Assembly (NCBI RefSeq): GCF_018882325.1
Contig: NZ_JACVOQ010000013.1
Span: 1-42,754, forward strand
Direction: 5' to 3'
Source: Polynucleobacter sp. 78F-HAINBA
GTDB lineage: Bacteria > Pseudomonadota > Gammaproteobacteria > Burkholderiales > Burkholderiaceae
DNA length: 42,754 nt
Every line of letters begins with the position of its first letter. Positions within the stretch are counted from its first letter, which is position 1. Below, piece by piece: positions 1 through 8,630 of the stretch. The notes under the pieces are model-generated. The model was not told the origin of the DNA, searched no databases, and saw only the letters and a list, made by a program, of their open reading frames with translations. The translations under genes were made by a program, and so were the position numbers.

Positions 1-73
1 CCCGCTTAAGACCGCCAAACTCTAGAAACTCTTTAACTACCTTTAGCTTGAACTGCTTGCTGTACTTGCTCAT
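1..73 (-). CDS. IS3-family transposase OrfA, N-terminal fragment
   Basis: The ATG at 71-73 opens a frame of 24 codons before the window ends, reading MSKYSKQFKLKVVKEF and so on. This matches the start of the helix-turn-helix OrfA of IS3-family elements, where a short basic 'K-x-FKLKVVKEF' stretch begins the DNA-binding domain. In this family OrfA and OrfB are joined by frameshifting to make the active transposase, but only the first residues are visible here. The gene is cut by the window edge, not shown to be broken. Confidence 0.75.
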   Translation of the reverse strand, partial: MSKYSKQFKLKVVKEFLEFGGLKR

Positions 74-81
74 AAAACAAA

Positions 82-119
82 ACCCCCTTGGTTGGACAAA
101 GCGTCCAACTTTTGGGGGT
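82..119 (-). terminator. Terminator-like hairpin at the IS end
   Basis: Two stacked stems are visible: ACCCCC (82-87) pairs with GGGGGT (114-119), and GTTGGAC (91-97) pairs with GTCCAAC (103-109), with a 5-base loop. On the minus strand the stem is followed by a T-rich run (TTTTGTTTT) just before the transposase ATG at 73. Transcription entering the element from moaC would meet this structure. The outer stem overlaps the terminal inverted repeat, so the structure may partly reflect transposase binding. Confidence 0.5.
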
Positions 120-165
120 CAGTTCATCAGGGTGGCTTAATTATTTGCATGGAGAGAGTTGGTGA

Positions 166-639
166 TTAGGCTTTCCACTCCCCAGACTTGCCGCCACTCT
201 TCTCTAGCAGGTGGACATCACCCATCACCATGCCCCTATCAACAGCTTTCGCCATGTCATAAATGGTGAGGAGGGCGACTTGGACTGCAGTCAGGGCTTC
301 CATTTCTACCCCAGTGGGGCCAGTGGTCTCAGCTCTAACTTGGCAGGTGATGCTGCTGCTATCTTTGTTGAGGGTAAATTCCAGGCTGACGTGAGTCAGG
401 GCGAGTGGGTGACAGAGGGGGATTAAGTCCGATGTCTTCTTAGATGCCTGGATGCCAGCAATCCGGGCGATACCTAAGACATCCCCTTTTTTATGGGTGC
501 CTGCCTCGATCATGCTGAAGGTTTCTGGCAGCATGGTGATTTTGCCTGTGGCGACGGCAATCCGATGGGTATTGGGCTTATCTCCAACATTCACCATGTG
601 GGCTTGCCCGCTGGCGTCAAAATGAGTTAGTTTGTTCAT
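166..639 (-). CDS. moaC: Cyclic pyranopterin monophosphate synthase MoaC
   Basis: MoaC converts 3',8-cyclo-7,8-dihydroguanosine triphosphate to cyclic pyranopterin monophosphate, the second half of step one of molybdenum cofactor synthesis, in the cytoplasm. The 157-residue protein has the family's usual length. It carries the [14 protein letters not shown] stretch, the [10 protein letters not shown] motif and [10 protein letters not shown]. Lys51, Asp128 and Lys131 fall at the positions known to be catalytic in E. coli MoaC. The C-terminal KSGGKSGEW is also typical. No other moa gene is adjacent. The gene is divergent from the M48 protease gene, with only 23 bp between the two start codons, and its 3' end faces the IS end at 126. 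Confidence 0.96.
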   Translation of the reverse strand: MNKLTHFDASGQAHMVNVGDKPNTHRIAVATGKITMLPETFSMIEAGTHKKGDVLGIARIAGIQASKKTSDLIPLCHPLALTHVSLEFTLNKDSSSITCQVRAETTGPTGVEMEALTAVQVALLTIYDMAKAVDRGMVMGDVHLLEKSGGKSGEWKA

Positions 640-662
640 GGGATAAGTTTTACCATATAGGG

Positions 663-2381
663 ATGCGAGTCATAAAGACACCACAAAAATCATCGTTATT
701 TAAGCGAATTTTGGCTGGCCAGCTGATTCTAGCCTTGGCATGTCCAAGTGCAGGCCTTGTCTATGCTGCTGGAGCTATGCCTGCTTCGGTAACGGGGGAT
801 GTGTCTGTGCAGGGCGAGTCGGCTGCTTTGCAAAACCTAGGCAGGGCAGTTCAGTCGCCTGATTCCCGTTCTTCAAATCTGCCCTCACGTAATACGATCC
901 AAATTCAGCAAGGCTTCGTACTTCCAGACATGGGTGATCCTGGTGGCGATAGCTTAAGCCGCATGGACGAGAAAAAGTATGGCGAGATGATCATGCGTCA
1001 GATTCGTCCGGATGCAGATTATTCGAATGATTTGCCGATCTATGATTTTTTGAACCAAATGGAGCGACGCCTACTACAAGCAGCAAAACGTTTGCAATTG
1101 GGTGGTGCCAACGAGCAGGGTAGTGGAGCTTACAACTTTGAGGTATTTGCTGTTAAAGACAGTAGTATTAATGCGTTTGCATTGCCTGGTGGATTTATTG
1201 GATTTCATACGGGATTGTTGGTGAGTGCTGAAACAGATTCTGAAGTCGCGTCGGTAATGGGACATGAAACGGGGCACGTTTTGCAACGCCATTTAGCGCG
1301 GCAAATGGATAAGCAAACCACGAATACCATGATTGCTCTTGCTGGAATATTACTAGGCGCTCTAGCTGCCTCACGTAATCCAGGTGCAGCGTCGGGCCTG
1401 ATGCAGGGTGGTCAAGCAGTAGCGGTGAATAATCAACTCTCCTACTCAAGAGATGCTGAGCGCGAGGCGGATCGTATTGGCTTTCAGATTCTGGCGGCGA
1501 GTGGTTATGACGTCAATGGCGCACCAGGTTTTTTTCAGCGCTTGCAAAAGGCTACGGGGATTATGGATAGTGGCGTTCCATCCTATGTTCGCACCCACCC
1601 ATTAACCACCGATCGTATTGCTGACATGCAGGATCGTGCTCGTAATATCGCGAATAGAAATGTACCAACATCTGTGGAGTTTTATTTCATAAAAGCACGG
1701 GCTCGCATGGAGCAGTCTGGAAGCTCTAGTCAGATGTATGACTTAAAAAATACCTTTGAAGGCTTGAGCAAGCAGTCAGCTCCCGGAAAGCAGATGGAAG
1801 GTTTTTATGGGCTTGCCTTAGTTGCTCAGAAACAGGGTAAGTTCGATCAGGCTAGCAGTTACCTCCAGCAAGCACGTAATTTAGCTAATAGCTCCAGTGC
1901 GCCAGGCTCTCCAATTCAGCGGCAAAGTCTCTCTTTGGATATTACGGCGTCAGAGTTGGCATTAGCTAGAGGTAAAGGTGATGAGGCGCTGCAAATTGCC
2001 CAAGCAACTTTAAAGGCCTATCCACAGTCCTATGCTGCTGGAGCGGCAATGATGAATGCCTATCTCAAGCTTGGTCGCACCAATGACGCCATTACCTGGT
2101 TAAAGGCGCGCACAAGGTTGCAGCCCAATGAAGTGGTGTGGTGGACCATGCTCTCTAATGCGTACGACCAAGCAAAGAATGTGCCAATGCGCCATTACGC
2201 CCTTGGGGAAAAGTATGCGCTTGAGGGTGCATGGCCATCAGCCATTGAGCAGCTCAAGATAGCTAGATCTTCTGGTGGTGCTGATTTCTATCAGGCATCT
2301 AGTATTGATGCACGCCTACGTGAAATGCAAAAGCAATATCAAGAAGAGTTAAAGGAGCAGGGCAAAAACATGCCCAGCTAA
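663..2381 (+). CDS. Periplasmic M48 metalloprotease with TPR tail, BepA-like
   Basis: This is a 572-residue exported zinc protease of family M48. A basic start followed by a hydrophobic segment (about residues 14-35) looks like a signal peptide. The zinc motif HETGH is at 201-205 and the third ligand region EREAD is at 266-270. The C-terminal half (about 340-560) reads as repeated helical TPR-like units. E. coli BepA (YfgC) has this layout and acts in quality control of the LptD/BAM outer-membrane machinery, so I infer a similar role. The protein is longer than BepA (487 residues). The ATG at 663 has no clear Shine-Dalgarno sequence, and TATAGGG directly abuts it. Its stop TAA touches the stop of the convergent gene at 2382. 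Confidence 0.88.
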   Translation: MRVIKTPQKSSLFKRILAGQLILALACPSAGLVYAAGAMPASVTGDVSVQGESAALQNLGRAVQSPDSRSSNLPSRNTIQIQQGFVLPDMGDPGGDSLSRMDEKKYGEMIMRQIRPDADYSNDLPIYDFLNQMERRLLQAAKRLQLGGANEQGSGAYNFEVFAVKDSSINAFALPGGFIGFHTGLLVSAETDSEVASVMGHETGHVLQRHLARQMDKQTTNTMIALAGILLGALAASRNPGAASGLMQGGQAVAVNNQLSYSRDAEREADRIGFQILAASGYDVNGAPGFFQRLQKATGIMDSGVPSYVRTHPLTTDRIADMQDRARNIANRNVPTSVEFYFIKARARMEQSGSSSQMYDLKNTFEGLSKQSAPGKQMEGFYGLALVAQKQGKFDQASSYLQQARNLANSSSAPGSPIQRQSLSLDITASELALARGKGDEALQIAQATLKAYPQSYAAGAAMMNAYLKLGRTNDAITWLKARTRLQPNEVVWWTMLSNAYDQAKNVPMRHYALGEKYALEGAWPSAIEQLKIARSSGGADFYQASSIDARLREMQKQYQEELKEQGKNMPS

Positions 2382-2996
2382 TTAATGGCTTGGTGCTTTG
2401 GTGAAATGAAAGCGTTCACCGAGTTCCTGGGAGTGAATGGGTTCAATTGGCAAATCCTTGCCATCCCATTGCCAAGAGCCTCTAAAACTACAGGCATCCT
2501 CCAGCACTTTCGACTGATCTGAGAATAGATCTAAATCATGATCATGTAATAGCGCGACCGATAGCGATTCTGTTTTGGTAAACGTAGTTACATCGATTTG
2601 ATCGGAGAGTGATTGCGCAATCAATCCGGTGATATAGATATTGCCTTTTTCATCGCTCAGCGCGCCATGCGGTTTGATTTCTGTACCGCATTGTGTCAAT
2701 AGTTGAAGGCCACTTTCACTTGGAATGATTCTGGCAATCCATGGCGTGGCATCCAGTGTGACGAAAACCCTTTGAGGACCGTTTTGAAAAAAATATCTGC
2801 CCAAAGAATCGCAAGCGTAATTTCTGGAAATGAATTCATTAAGAGCTGCATGCTGAATCACGCTCCCAGCTAATTGATTGGCTTGGGCGAATTCATCTCG
2901 CATGCGCCATTGACCACGACGATCTAATGCAAGCCAGCCAAAGCAATGCGGAACATTGGGCCACTTAATCAGAGACCGCAGTACTTGCTCATCCAT
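2382..2996 (-). CDS. Conserved protein of unknown function, 204 residues
   Basis: I do not recognise a characterised family with certainty. It looks like a DUF protein common in Burkholderiales, with a start such as WPNVPHCFGWLALDRRG and a central YFFQNGPQRVFVTLD segment. There is no signal peptide and no membrane segment, so it is probably cytoplasmic. Acidic and aromatic residues are spread evenly and I see no catalytic motif. It is followed on the same strand by the convergent junction with the M48 protease gene, with zero bases between the two stops. It probably shares transcription with the NTF2-like gene upstream at 3025-3459 (gap of 28 bp). Confidence 0.7.
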   Translation of the reverse strand: MDEQVLRSLIKWPNVPHCFGWLALDRRGQWRMRDEFAQANQLAGSVIQHAALNEFISRNYACDSLGRYFFQNGPQRVFVTLDATPWIARIIPSESGLQLLTQCGTEIKPHGALSDEKGNIYITGLIAQSLSDQIDVTTFTKTESLSVALLHDHDLDLFSDQSKVLEDACSFRGSWQWDGKDLPIEPIHSQELGERFHFTKAPSH

Positions 2997-3024
2997 CAGA
3001 TGGCAATCTTTTTAGCATTAGTAA

Positions 3025-3459
3025 TTAATGCAATCCATGTGGTGTAGAAGGCGCGTCAAAAGTCTCTTCAGTTGAATGACTTGCATGCAGGTGAGCAATA
3101 CGCCAGCCTTGACTGTCTTGCAATAGAACTAAGGTGATATTGAGAAAGAACTCTGCCTCAATTTGATCGGCGCGTAGATGCACCGCTTCAGTGGTGTCAT
3201 AAACGGCTGCCCCCAAAACAGAATGGCTAATACAGGCAATCGGTTCTAAAAACAGAGCTTGTTTGGCCAAGAGGCGCTCTAAGCCTGCACGAATTTCTGC
3301 ATGACCGCTCAGGCGCTGACCTTCTGGCAGCACGCAAGTAATGGAGTCATCGTCCAGCCAGATAGCTAAAGCACCTTTGACATCACGATGTTTTAAGGCG
3401 TCACGCCAAGCATCCACCACTTCATCGGCATTATGAAAAAGTCTGGCTAGTTTTGGCAT
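3025..3459 (-). CDS. NTF2-like (SnoaL/DUF4440-type) protein
   Basis: The 144-residue protein fits the cone-shaped NTF2-like fold: an N-terminal helix with 'DEVVDAWRDALKHRDVKGAL', then WLDDDSITCVLPEG, a 'GHAEIRAGLERLL' helix, and strands ending in WRIAHLHASHS. This fold is used by ketosteroid isomerase-like enzymes and by many ligand-binding proteins, and the substrate cannot be told from sequence. There is no signal peptide. It lies 34 bp downstream of waaF on the same strand and 28 bp upstream of the 204-residue unknown gene, so the three probably share an operon. Confidence 0.75.
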   Translation of the reverse strand: MPKLARLFHNADEVVDAWRDALKHRDVKGALAIWLDDDSITCVLPEGQRLSGHAEIRAGLERLLAKQALFLEPIACISHSVLGAAVYDTTEAVHLRADQIEAEFFLNITLVLLQDSQGWRIAHLHASHSTEETFDAPSTPHGLH

Positions 3460-3493
3460 GGCTTACTTTCTGGTGACTTAAGTTGATGTGGGC

Positions 3494-4531
3494 TTAATGA
3501 AGATTCTGAATTGCTTCAAATACATTCTCTGGGGAAATGTCTTTCAAACACTTGAGATGCCCAAGCGGACACTCTCTCTTGTGGCAAGGACTGCATGGCA
3601 AGTTGAGATAAATGACTTTCGCTTTATTGGATAGCGGTGGTGTATGGTGTGGGTCGCTTGAACCAAAGATTGCTACTTGAGGTACTTTTAATGCGGCCCC
3701 AATATGCATTAAGCCAGAGTCATTGCTGACCAAGGCTTTACTCATGCCGATGAGTGCAATTGCTTCATCGAGTGAGGTATCGCCACACCAGTTATATATT
3801 TTGGAGTCGTTATTGGCTTGAGCTCTAATGCTCTCACCTAAAGCGTAATCGCCCTTACTGCCTAGAAGAATGACGCGAGCATCTACTTCATCAGCGATTA
3901 GCTGCTGCGCAAGACTAGCGAAGCGCTCGGTAGGCCAGCGTTTTGTTAAACCGTACTCGGCACCTGGGCACAGCACATAGATTGACTGGTCCTTGATTTC
4001 AGCTGCTTGTAACTTATTGCTTACAGACTGCTTAGCTGCAGGTGAGATGTTGAGTTGAGGATCTGCTGGCTTGTTGGCATCAATCTCTTCCGAGTGATCC
4101 ATTACGTTGCAGAGTGCAAGGTAATGATTTGCCATGGGCGGGCGATTAATCTTGCTGGGATTATCTAGTGCAAAATTAATGAGCCCAAAGCGCATCTCAC
4201 CGCGATAACCAATGCGTAGCGGAATATTGGCAAGCCATGGGATGAGGGCAGACTTGAAGCTGTTAGGCAGAACAAAGCAGGCATCGTATTGATTTAATTC
4301 GAGTTGCTTTGCGAGTTGCTTACGCAGGCTCCATTGCAATTGCTTGTGCTCTAGTCGCGCTTCAATGACTTGATGAACTTCTGCACAGGCGCGATAAATG
4401 GGTGCAACCCAAGGGCTTGCTAGAACATCAATTTGTGACTGTGGGTAAATTACTTTGAGAGTCTCCAGCAGGGGCTGGGACATGACGGCATCGCCAATCC
4501 AGTTGGGGGCGATGATCAGAATACGATTCAT
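3494..4531 (-). CDS. waaF: ADP-heptose:LPS heptosyltransferase II
   Basis: WaaF adds the second L-glycero-D-manno-heptose to the LPS inner core at the cytoplasmic face of the inner membrane. The 345-residue protein starts ILIIAPNWIGDAVMSQPLL, the hallmark N-terminal motif of glycosyltransferase family 9. The C-terminal donor-binding segment VSNDSGLMHIGAALKVP is followed by IFGSSDPHHTPP. A Cys-rich tail (CSPCHKRECPLGHLKC) is typical of WaaF. The length matches the family. The gene follows the zinc-finger gene on the same strand, with a strong hairpin in the 45-bp gap. Confidence 0.94.
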   Translation of the reverse strand: MNRILIIAPNWIGDAVMSQPLLETLKVIYPQSQIDVLASPWVAPIYRACAEVHQVIEARLEHKQLQWSLRKQLAKQLELNQYDACFVLPNSFKSALIPWLANIPLRIGYRGEMRFGLINFALDNPSKINRPPMANHYLALCNVMDHSEEIDANKPADPQLNISPAAKQSVSNKLQAAEIKDQSIYVLCPGAEYGLTKRWPTERFASLAQQLIADEVDARVILLGSKGDYALGESIRAQANNDSKIYNWCGDTSLDEAIALIGMSKALVSNDSGLMHIGAALKVPQVAIFGSSDPHHTPPLSNKAKVIYLNLPCSPCHKRECPLGHLKCLKDISPENVFEAIQNLH

Positions 4532-4547
4532 ATGAGGTATCCCGAAA

Positions 4548-4570
4548 CAGCACCCCGCTCTGGGGTGCTG
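4548..4570 (-). terminator. Perfect 9-bp hairpin between zinc-finger gene and waaF
   Basis: CAGCACCCC (4548-4556) pairs perfectly with GGGGTGCTG (4562-4570) around a 5-base loop. It sits between the stop of the zinc-finger gene and the start of waaF on the minus strand. The following bases have only a short T stretch, so it may be a weak terminator or attenuator that lowers waaF expression, or an mRNA-stabilising element. Confidence 0.5.
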
Positions 4571-4576
4571 ATGGGC

Positions 4577-4768
4577 TTAATGCCCGTGAGGCTCGGTACC
4601 AGGAATGAGTTTGTACTCAGTGCCGCAATAAGGACACTTTGCTTGACCCGTCTTAGCAACATCGAGAAATACACGTGGATGTGAATTCCAGCTAGGGGTT
4701 TTATTGGTCGGGCAATGTAAAGGTAAATCGGTATTGCCATTCACCATCACAACTTGAGCTTCACTCAT
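4577..4768 (-). CDS. Small CHCC zinc-finger protein
   Basis: The protein is 63 residues with the pattern Cys-x-His-Cys spread as LHCP, then a His in NSHPRVFL, then CPYCGTEY. This is the zf-CHCC arrangement also seen in the mitochondrial complex I subunit NDUFS6 and its bacterial relatives. Bacterial members are small soluble zinc-binding proteins of unclear role. The gene lies 14 bp downstream of ilvE and just upstream of waaF, a placement I recall as common in Burkholderiales. The start ATG at 4766-4768 is the only plausible one. Confidence 0.88.
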   Translation of the reverse strand: MSEAQVVMVNGNTDLPLHCPTNKTPSWNSHPRVFLDVAKTGQAKCPYCGTEYKLIPGTEPHGH

Positions 4769-4782
4769 TCTCTGATTTCCTA

Positions 4783-5706
4783 TTACTTAACGTAAGTTAA
4801 CCAAGACTTGTACTGATCACCTCTGCCATAGACCGCATCAAAGTAGGTCTTCTGGATTTTCTCGGTAATCGGTCCGCGCTTACCGTCACCAATAGTGCGG
4901 TCATCCAATTCACGAATTGGTGTTACTTCAGCGGCAGTGCCGGTAAAGAAGGCTTCATCAGCTGAATACACTTCATCACGAGTAATGCGCTTCTCACGCA
5001 ACTCGTAGCCGAGGTCTTTGGCGATCTGCATGATGGAGTTTCGGGTGATCCCGTCTAAACAAGAAGCCAGATCAGGCGTATAAATAATGCCGTTATTAAC
5101 GATAAAGATATTTTCGCCAGAACCTTCAGATACATAACCTTCTGTATCCAATAGGAGGGCCTCATCATAGCCATTAGCCGTTACTTCTTGGTTGGCCAAA
5201 ATGGAGTTGATGTAGTAACCGGAGGCCTTGGCGCGAACCAGTGAAGAGTTCACAAAGTGGCGAGTAAATGAGGAGGTCTTAACGCGGATGCCCTTGTTAA
5301 GGCCGTCTTCACCCAAATAAGCACCCCATTCCCAGGCAGCGATCGCAGTATGGATGCTGTTACCTTTTGGAGAGATGCCGAGTTTTTGGGAGCCAATAAA
5401 GATAATTGGACGGATATAGCAAGATTCCAGCTTATTGCTGTTAAATACCTCAATAATGCCGCTGGTGATCTGCTCAGGGGTCCAAGGCATATTCATCTGG
5501 AAAATCTTGGTTCCATTGAAGAGGCGCTTTACATGCTCTGGAAGGCGGAAAATGGCGGTACCTTGGGGGGTTTTGTAGGCGCGAATGCCTTCAAATACAC
5601 CCATTCCATAGTGGAGACTGTGGGTTAGTACGTGAATATTGGCCTCACGCCAGGGAATGAGCTTCCCATCGGACCAAATAAAGCCATCGCGGTCGGACAT
5701 CGACAT
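4783..5706 (-). CDS. ilvE: Branched-chain amino acid aminotransferase
   Basis: IlvE is a PLP enzyme of fold type IV that transfers the amino group between glutamate and the keto acids of Leu, Ile and Val. The 307-residue length is standard. Key features are HYGMGVFEGIRAY near residue 32, YIRPIIFIG at 97-105, the PLP lysine Lys160 in RAKASGYYINS, and SEGSGENIF in the later part. A purine-rich AGGTAGAG precedes the ATG at 5706; a second ATG two codons in is also possible. It heads a minus-strand run with the zinc-finger gene and waaF, and is divergent from pgk. Confidence 0.96.
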   Translation of the reverse strand: MSMSDRDGFIWSDGKLIPWREANIHVLTHSLHYGMGVFEGIRAYKTPQGTAIFRLPEHVKRLFNGTKIFQMNMPWTPEQITSGIIEVFNSNKLESCYIRPIIFIGSQKLGISPKGNSIHTAIAAWEWGAYLGEDGLNKGIRVKTSSFTRHFVNSSLVRAKASGYYINSILANQEVTANGYDEALLLDTEGYVSEGSGENIFIVNNGIIYTPDLASCLDGITRNSIMQIAKDLGYELREKRITRDEVYSADEAFFTGTAAEVTPIRELDDRTIGDGKRGPITEKIQKTYFDAVYGRGDQYKSWLTYVK

Positions 5707-5917
5707 TTTCTCTACCTTTTAAATATGTAATAAATAGGGTGATTCAATTCGGTAAAACAGGGTGCCAAGCCACTGGGGAGCCCCTAGGCCTGAAATACGT
5801 CTCAGCCTTTATTGTAGAGCAGGGAGCGGGGCGGGGTAGTCCAATTCCTGTGGGGTCTTAAGCCCAGACGATTTAGAATGGAGCATTCCCAATAAATCAC
5901 TAAATTTGCCCATTCTC
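5707..5917. other. Divergent intergenic region ilvE / pgk
   Basis: This 211-bp region must hold the promoters for ilvE (leftward) and pgk (rightward). A TAGAAT hexamer at 5874-5879 could be a -10 box for pgk, about 40 bp before its ATG, but no good -35 box stands 17 bp upstream. A short imperfect hairpin with AGGCCTGA and TCAGCCT (about 5787-5813) lies in the middle. I see no gene here. Confidence 0.35.
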
Positions 5918-7129
5918 ATGCCGGAAACCCTCTTTAAAGTAAAACGACTAAGTGAACTAGCTGCAGCTGGTCTTCTCAAGGGGAAACGGGTTTTAATCCG
6001 TGCCGACCTCAATGTTCCTCAGGATGATGTGGGCAATATCACTGAAGACACCCGAATTAGAGCTTCCATGCCGGCGGTACAGATGTGTTTGGATGCCGGT
6101 GCAGCGGTCATGGTCACTTCGCACTTGGGTCGTCCAACTGAGGGTGAATTTAAGCCTGAAGATAGTTTGGCTCCGGTAGCCGATCGCATTGCTACGCTCT
6201 TAAATCGCAAAGTCCCTTTAATCAGTGATTGGGTGGATGGTGGTTTTGAGGTTAATCCAGGCGAGTTGGTATTGCTGGAGAACTGTCGTCTGAATGTAGG
6301 CGAGAAAAAGAATAATGATGAGCTGGCCAAGAAGATTGCCGCTTTGTGTGATGTCTATGTCAATGATGCATTTGGTACAGCCCATCGCGCTGAAGCAACC
6401 ACTAATGGTGTAGCCAAGTTTGCGCCTATTGCTTGTGCTGGCCCTTTGATGGCTGCAGAGTTAGATGCATTAAGTCGTGCGCTAGCAAGCCCGAAGCGTC
6501 CATTAGTAGCGATTGTGGCGGGTTCTAAGGTATCTTCAAAGCTCACCATCCTTAAGGCTTTAGCTGACAAGGTGGATGAATTGATTGTGGGTGGCGGCAT
6601 CGCCAATACCTTTATGTTGGCTAAGGGTTTGCCAATTGGTAAGTCATTAGCAGAGCCAGACTTGGTTGATGAGGCTCGAGAAATTATGGAGATTATGGAA
6701 AAGCGCGGTGCGCATGTTCCTATTCCTGAAGACGTCGTCGTTGCCAACGAACTTTCTCCATTGGCGCGTGCCAACCGTGTTCCTGCAGATCAAGTCGCAG
6801 AAGACGACATGATTTTGGATATCGGCCCTAAAACTGCTGCCCGTCTGTCGATCATGTTGGCGCATGCTGGCACGATTGTTTGGAATGGCCCATTAGGCGT
6901 ATTTGAGATTGACCAGTTTGGTGGCGGCACCAAAATGTTGGCAGCAGCAATTGCCCATTCACCAGCATTTTCAATTGCGGGTGGCGGTGATACCTTAGCT
7001 GCAATTGCGAAGTACGGTATTGAAAATCAGGTGGATTACATCTCGACTGGCGGCGGCGCTTTCTTGGAATTTTTGGAAGGCAAAACCTTGCCAGCCTTTG
7101 CGGTATTGGCTGAAAGAGCGAAAGACTAA
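5918..7129 (+). CDS. pgk: Phosphoglycerate kinase
   Basis: Pgk transfers phosphate between 1,3-bisphosphoglycerate and ADP in lower glycolysis. The protein has the full two-domain layout: RADLNVPQD near the start, [10 protein letters not shown] and [10 protein letters not shown] in the N domain, [12 protein letters not shown] at the hinge, and [18 protein letters not shown] and [14 protein letters not shown] in the C domain. I chose the ATG at 5918 (403 residues); a TTG four codons upstream (5906) extends the frame but is less likely. No strong Shine-Dalgarno sequence precedes either. The pyk ATG follows after 2 bp, so the two genes are almost certainly co-transcribed. Confidence 0.96.
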   Translation: MPETLFKVKRLSELAAAGLLKGKRVLIRADLNVPQDDVGNITEDTRIRASMPAVQMCLDAGAAVMVTSHLGRPTEGEFKPEDSLAPVADRIATLLNRKVPLISDWVDGGFEVNPGELVLLENCRLNVGEKKNNDELAKKIAALCDVYVNDAFGTAHRAEATTNGVAKFAPIACAGPLMAAELDALSRALASPKRPLVAIVAGSKVSSKLTILKALADKVDELIVGGGIANTFMLAKGLPIGKSLAEPDLVDEAREIMEIMEKRGAHVPIPEDVVVANELSPLARANRVPADQVAEDDMILDIGPKTAARLSIMLAHAGTIVWNGPLGVFEIDQFGGGTKMLAAAIAHSPAFSIAGGGDTLAAIAKYGIENQVDYISTGGGAFLEFLEGKTLPAFAVLAERAKD

Positions 7130-7131
7130 AT

Positions 7132-8568
7132 ATGTTGAGAGCAACAAAGATCATTGCCACATTAGGGCCTGCATCAGAAAAGCCTGAAGTATTGCGCGAG
7201 ATGATTCGTGCAGGTGTGGATGTTGTGAGAATGAATTTTTCTCATGGCACTGTTGCTGACCATAAAGCGCGTCATGATTTGGTGCGCAGTATTTCCGCTG
7301 AAGTTGGCAAAGAGGTTGGCATCATGGCCGATCTTCAGGGTCCAAAAATTCGAGTGGGTAAATTTGTTGATAGCAAAATTCTTTTAAAAGAAGGTTCCCA
7401 ATTTATTTTGGATGTTGCTTGTGAGCTTGGTAATCAAGAGCGCGTAGGCTTAGATTACAAAGAGTTGCCGCAAGACGTCAAGCCGGGCGATCGACTTTTA
7501 TTGAACGATGGTTTGGTTGTATTGCGCGTTGAGAGTGTGAAGGGTGGAGAAATATTTACTCTGGTAGAGCAAGGTGGCCCACTCTCCAATAACAAAGGCA
7601 TTAACCGTGCTGGTGGTGGTTTGACTGCTCCAGCGCTGACAGAAAAAGATATTTCTGATTTGGATGCAGCGATCGCGATGGGCGTAGATTTTCTGGCGAT
7701 TAGCTTTCCAAAAGACGGTGCCGATATGGCCTATGCTCGCAAACTGGCAGATGCCGCGAGCGCGAAGCATGGCGTTGGTAAAGTGCGCACAATTGCAAAA
7801 GTGGAGCGTGCTGAAGCGATTGAACCTGATGCGCTCAACAGCATCATTGCAGAGAGCGACGGCATTATGGTTGCGCGTGGCGACTTGGCAATTGAGGTTG
7901 GTAATGCCGCTGTCCCGGCTTTACAAAAGCGCATGATCAAGCTGGCACTCGAGGCTGACAAATTTACGATCACAGCAACGCAAATGATGGAGTCCATGAT
8001 TAATGCTCCAGTGCCTACACGTGCTGAGGTGAGCGACGTGGCCAATGCGGTTCTGGATGGCACAGATGCAGTCATGTTATCTGCTGAGTCTGCAGCGGGT
8101 ATGTACCCAGTGCAAACGATCAAGGCAATGGCGGAGATTTGTGTTGAAGCAGAAAAGTCAGATCGCGTAAAACTAGATACCGATTTCATGGATCAAACCT
8201 TCTCACGCATTGATCAAACAATTGCTTTGGGCGCGCTCTTTACAGCACACCATCTCAATGCGAATGCGATTGCCGCTTTGACAGATTCAGGCTCTACTGC
8301 GGTTTGGATGAGTCGTCACAATATCCATTTACCCATTTTTGCGTTAACTTCCAAGATTGCAACTCAGCGTGCCTTGAGTACTTACCGCAATGTGTTCCCT
8401 ATTGGCTTGGATTACACCAAACAACGTGATACTGCCTTACAAGAAGTAGAGGATTGCCTCAAGAAGTTAGGGGCAGTGAAGAAGAATGATGTTGTTGTTC
8501 TAACCTCTGGCGAGCCGATGGGTGAGCCTGGCGGCACGAATTCACTCAAAATTATTCAGGTGAAATAG
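7132..8568 (+). CDS. pyk: Pyruvate kinase
   Basis: Pyruvate kinase makes pyruvate and ATP from phosphoenolpyruvate. The 478-residue protein begins MLRATKIIATLGPASEKPE, has RMNFSHG, the barrel segment MADLQGPKIRVGKF, the active-site region IMVARGDLAIEVG and the signature TATQMMESMI with DVANAVLDGTDAVMLS. It ends with the short C-terminal domain containing TSGEPMGEPGGTN. The length and layout fit bacterial Pyk of the type that continues after Pgk in Burkholderiales. It lies 2 bp after pgk. A 62-bp gap separates it from fba. Confidence 0.96.
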   Translation: MLRATKIIATLGPASEKPEVLREMIRAGVDVVRMNFSHGTVADHKARHDLVRSISAEVGKEVGIMADLQGPKIRVGKFVDSKILLKEGSQFILDVACELGNQERVGLDYKELPQDVKPGDRLLLNDGLVVLRVESVKGGEIFTLVEQGGPLSNNKGINRAGGGLTAPALTEKDISDLDAAIAMGVDFLAISFPKDGADMAYARKLADAASAKHGVGKVRTIAKVERAEAIEPDALNSIIAESDGIMVARGDLAIEVGNAAVPALQKRMIKLALEADKFTITATQMMESMINAPVPTRAEVSDVANAVLDGTDAVMLSAESAAGMYPVQTIKAMAEICVEAEKSDRVKLDTDFMDQTFSRIDQTIALGALFTAHHLNANAIAALTDSGSTAVWMSRHNIHLPIFALTSKIATQRALSTYRNVFPIGLDYTKQRDTALQEVEDCLKKLGAVKKNDVVVLTSGEPMGEPGGTNSLKIIQVK

Positions 8569-8630
8569 TTCACTGTTTAGAACATGTATTCAAATTATCT
8601 ATTACTAACATTTTTAATTAAGAGATCAAT

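Larger units (their letters stand above)
1..126 (-). mobile_element. End of an IS3-family insertion sequence (cut by window edge)
   Basis: The element runs off the left edge. Its terminal repeat, read on the minus strand from position 126, starts TGAACTGACCCCCAAAAG, which resembles the ends of IS3-family elements of the IS150 type (recognition from memory, not a database match). A transposase OrfA start follows at position 73. The end lies about 40 bp beyond the moaC stop, so the insertion does not break moaC. The other end and any target duplication lie outside the window. Confidence 0.8.

Noticed and set aside
5350..5628. Plus-strand 92-codon frame inside ilvE
   Set aside because: Opposite-strand shadow of a well-conserved gene.
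5906..5917. TTG start four codons upstream of the pgk ATG
   Set aside because: The extension is not part of the Pgk fold and the ATG at 5918 gives a typical N-terminus.
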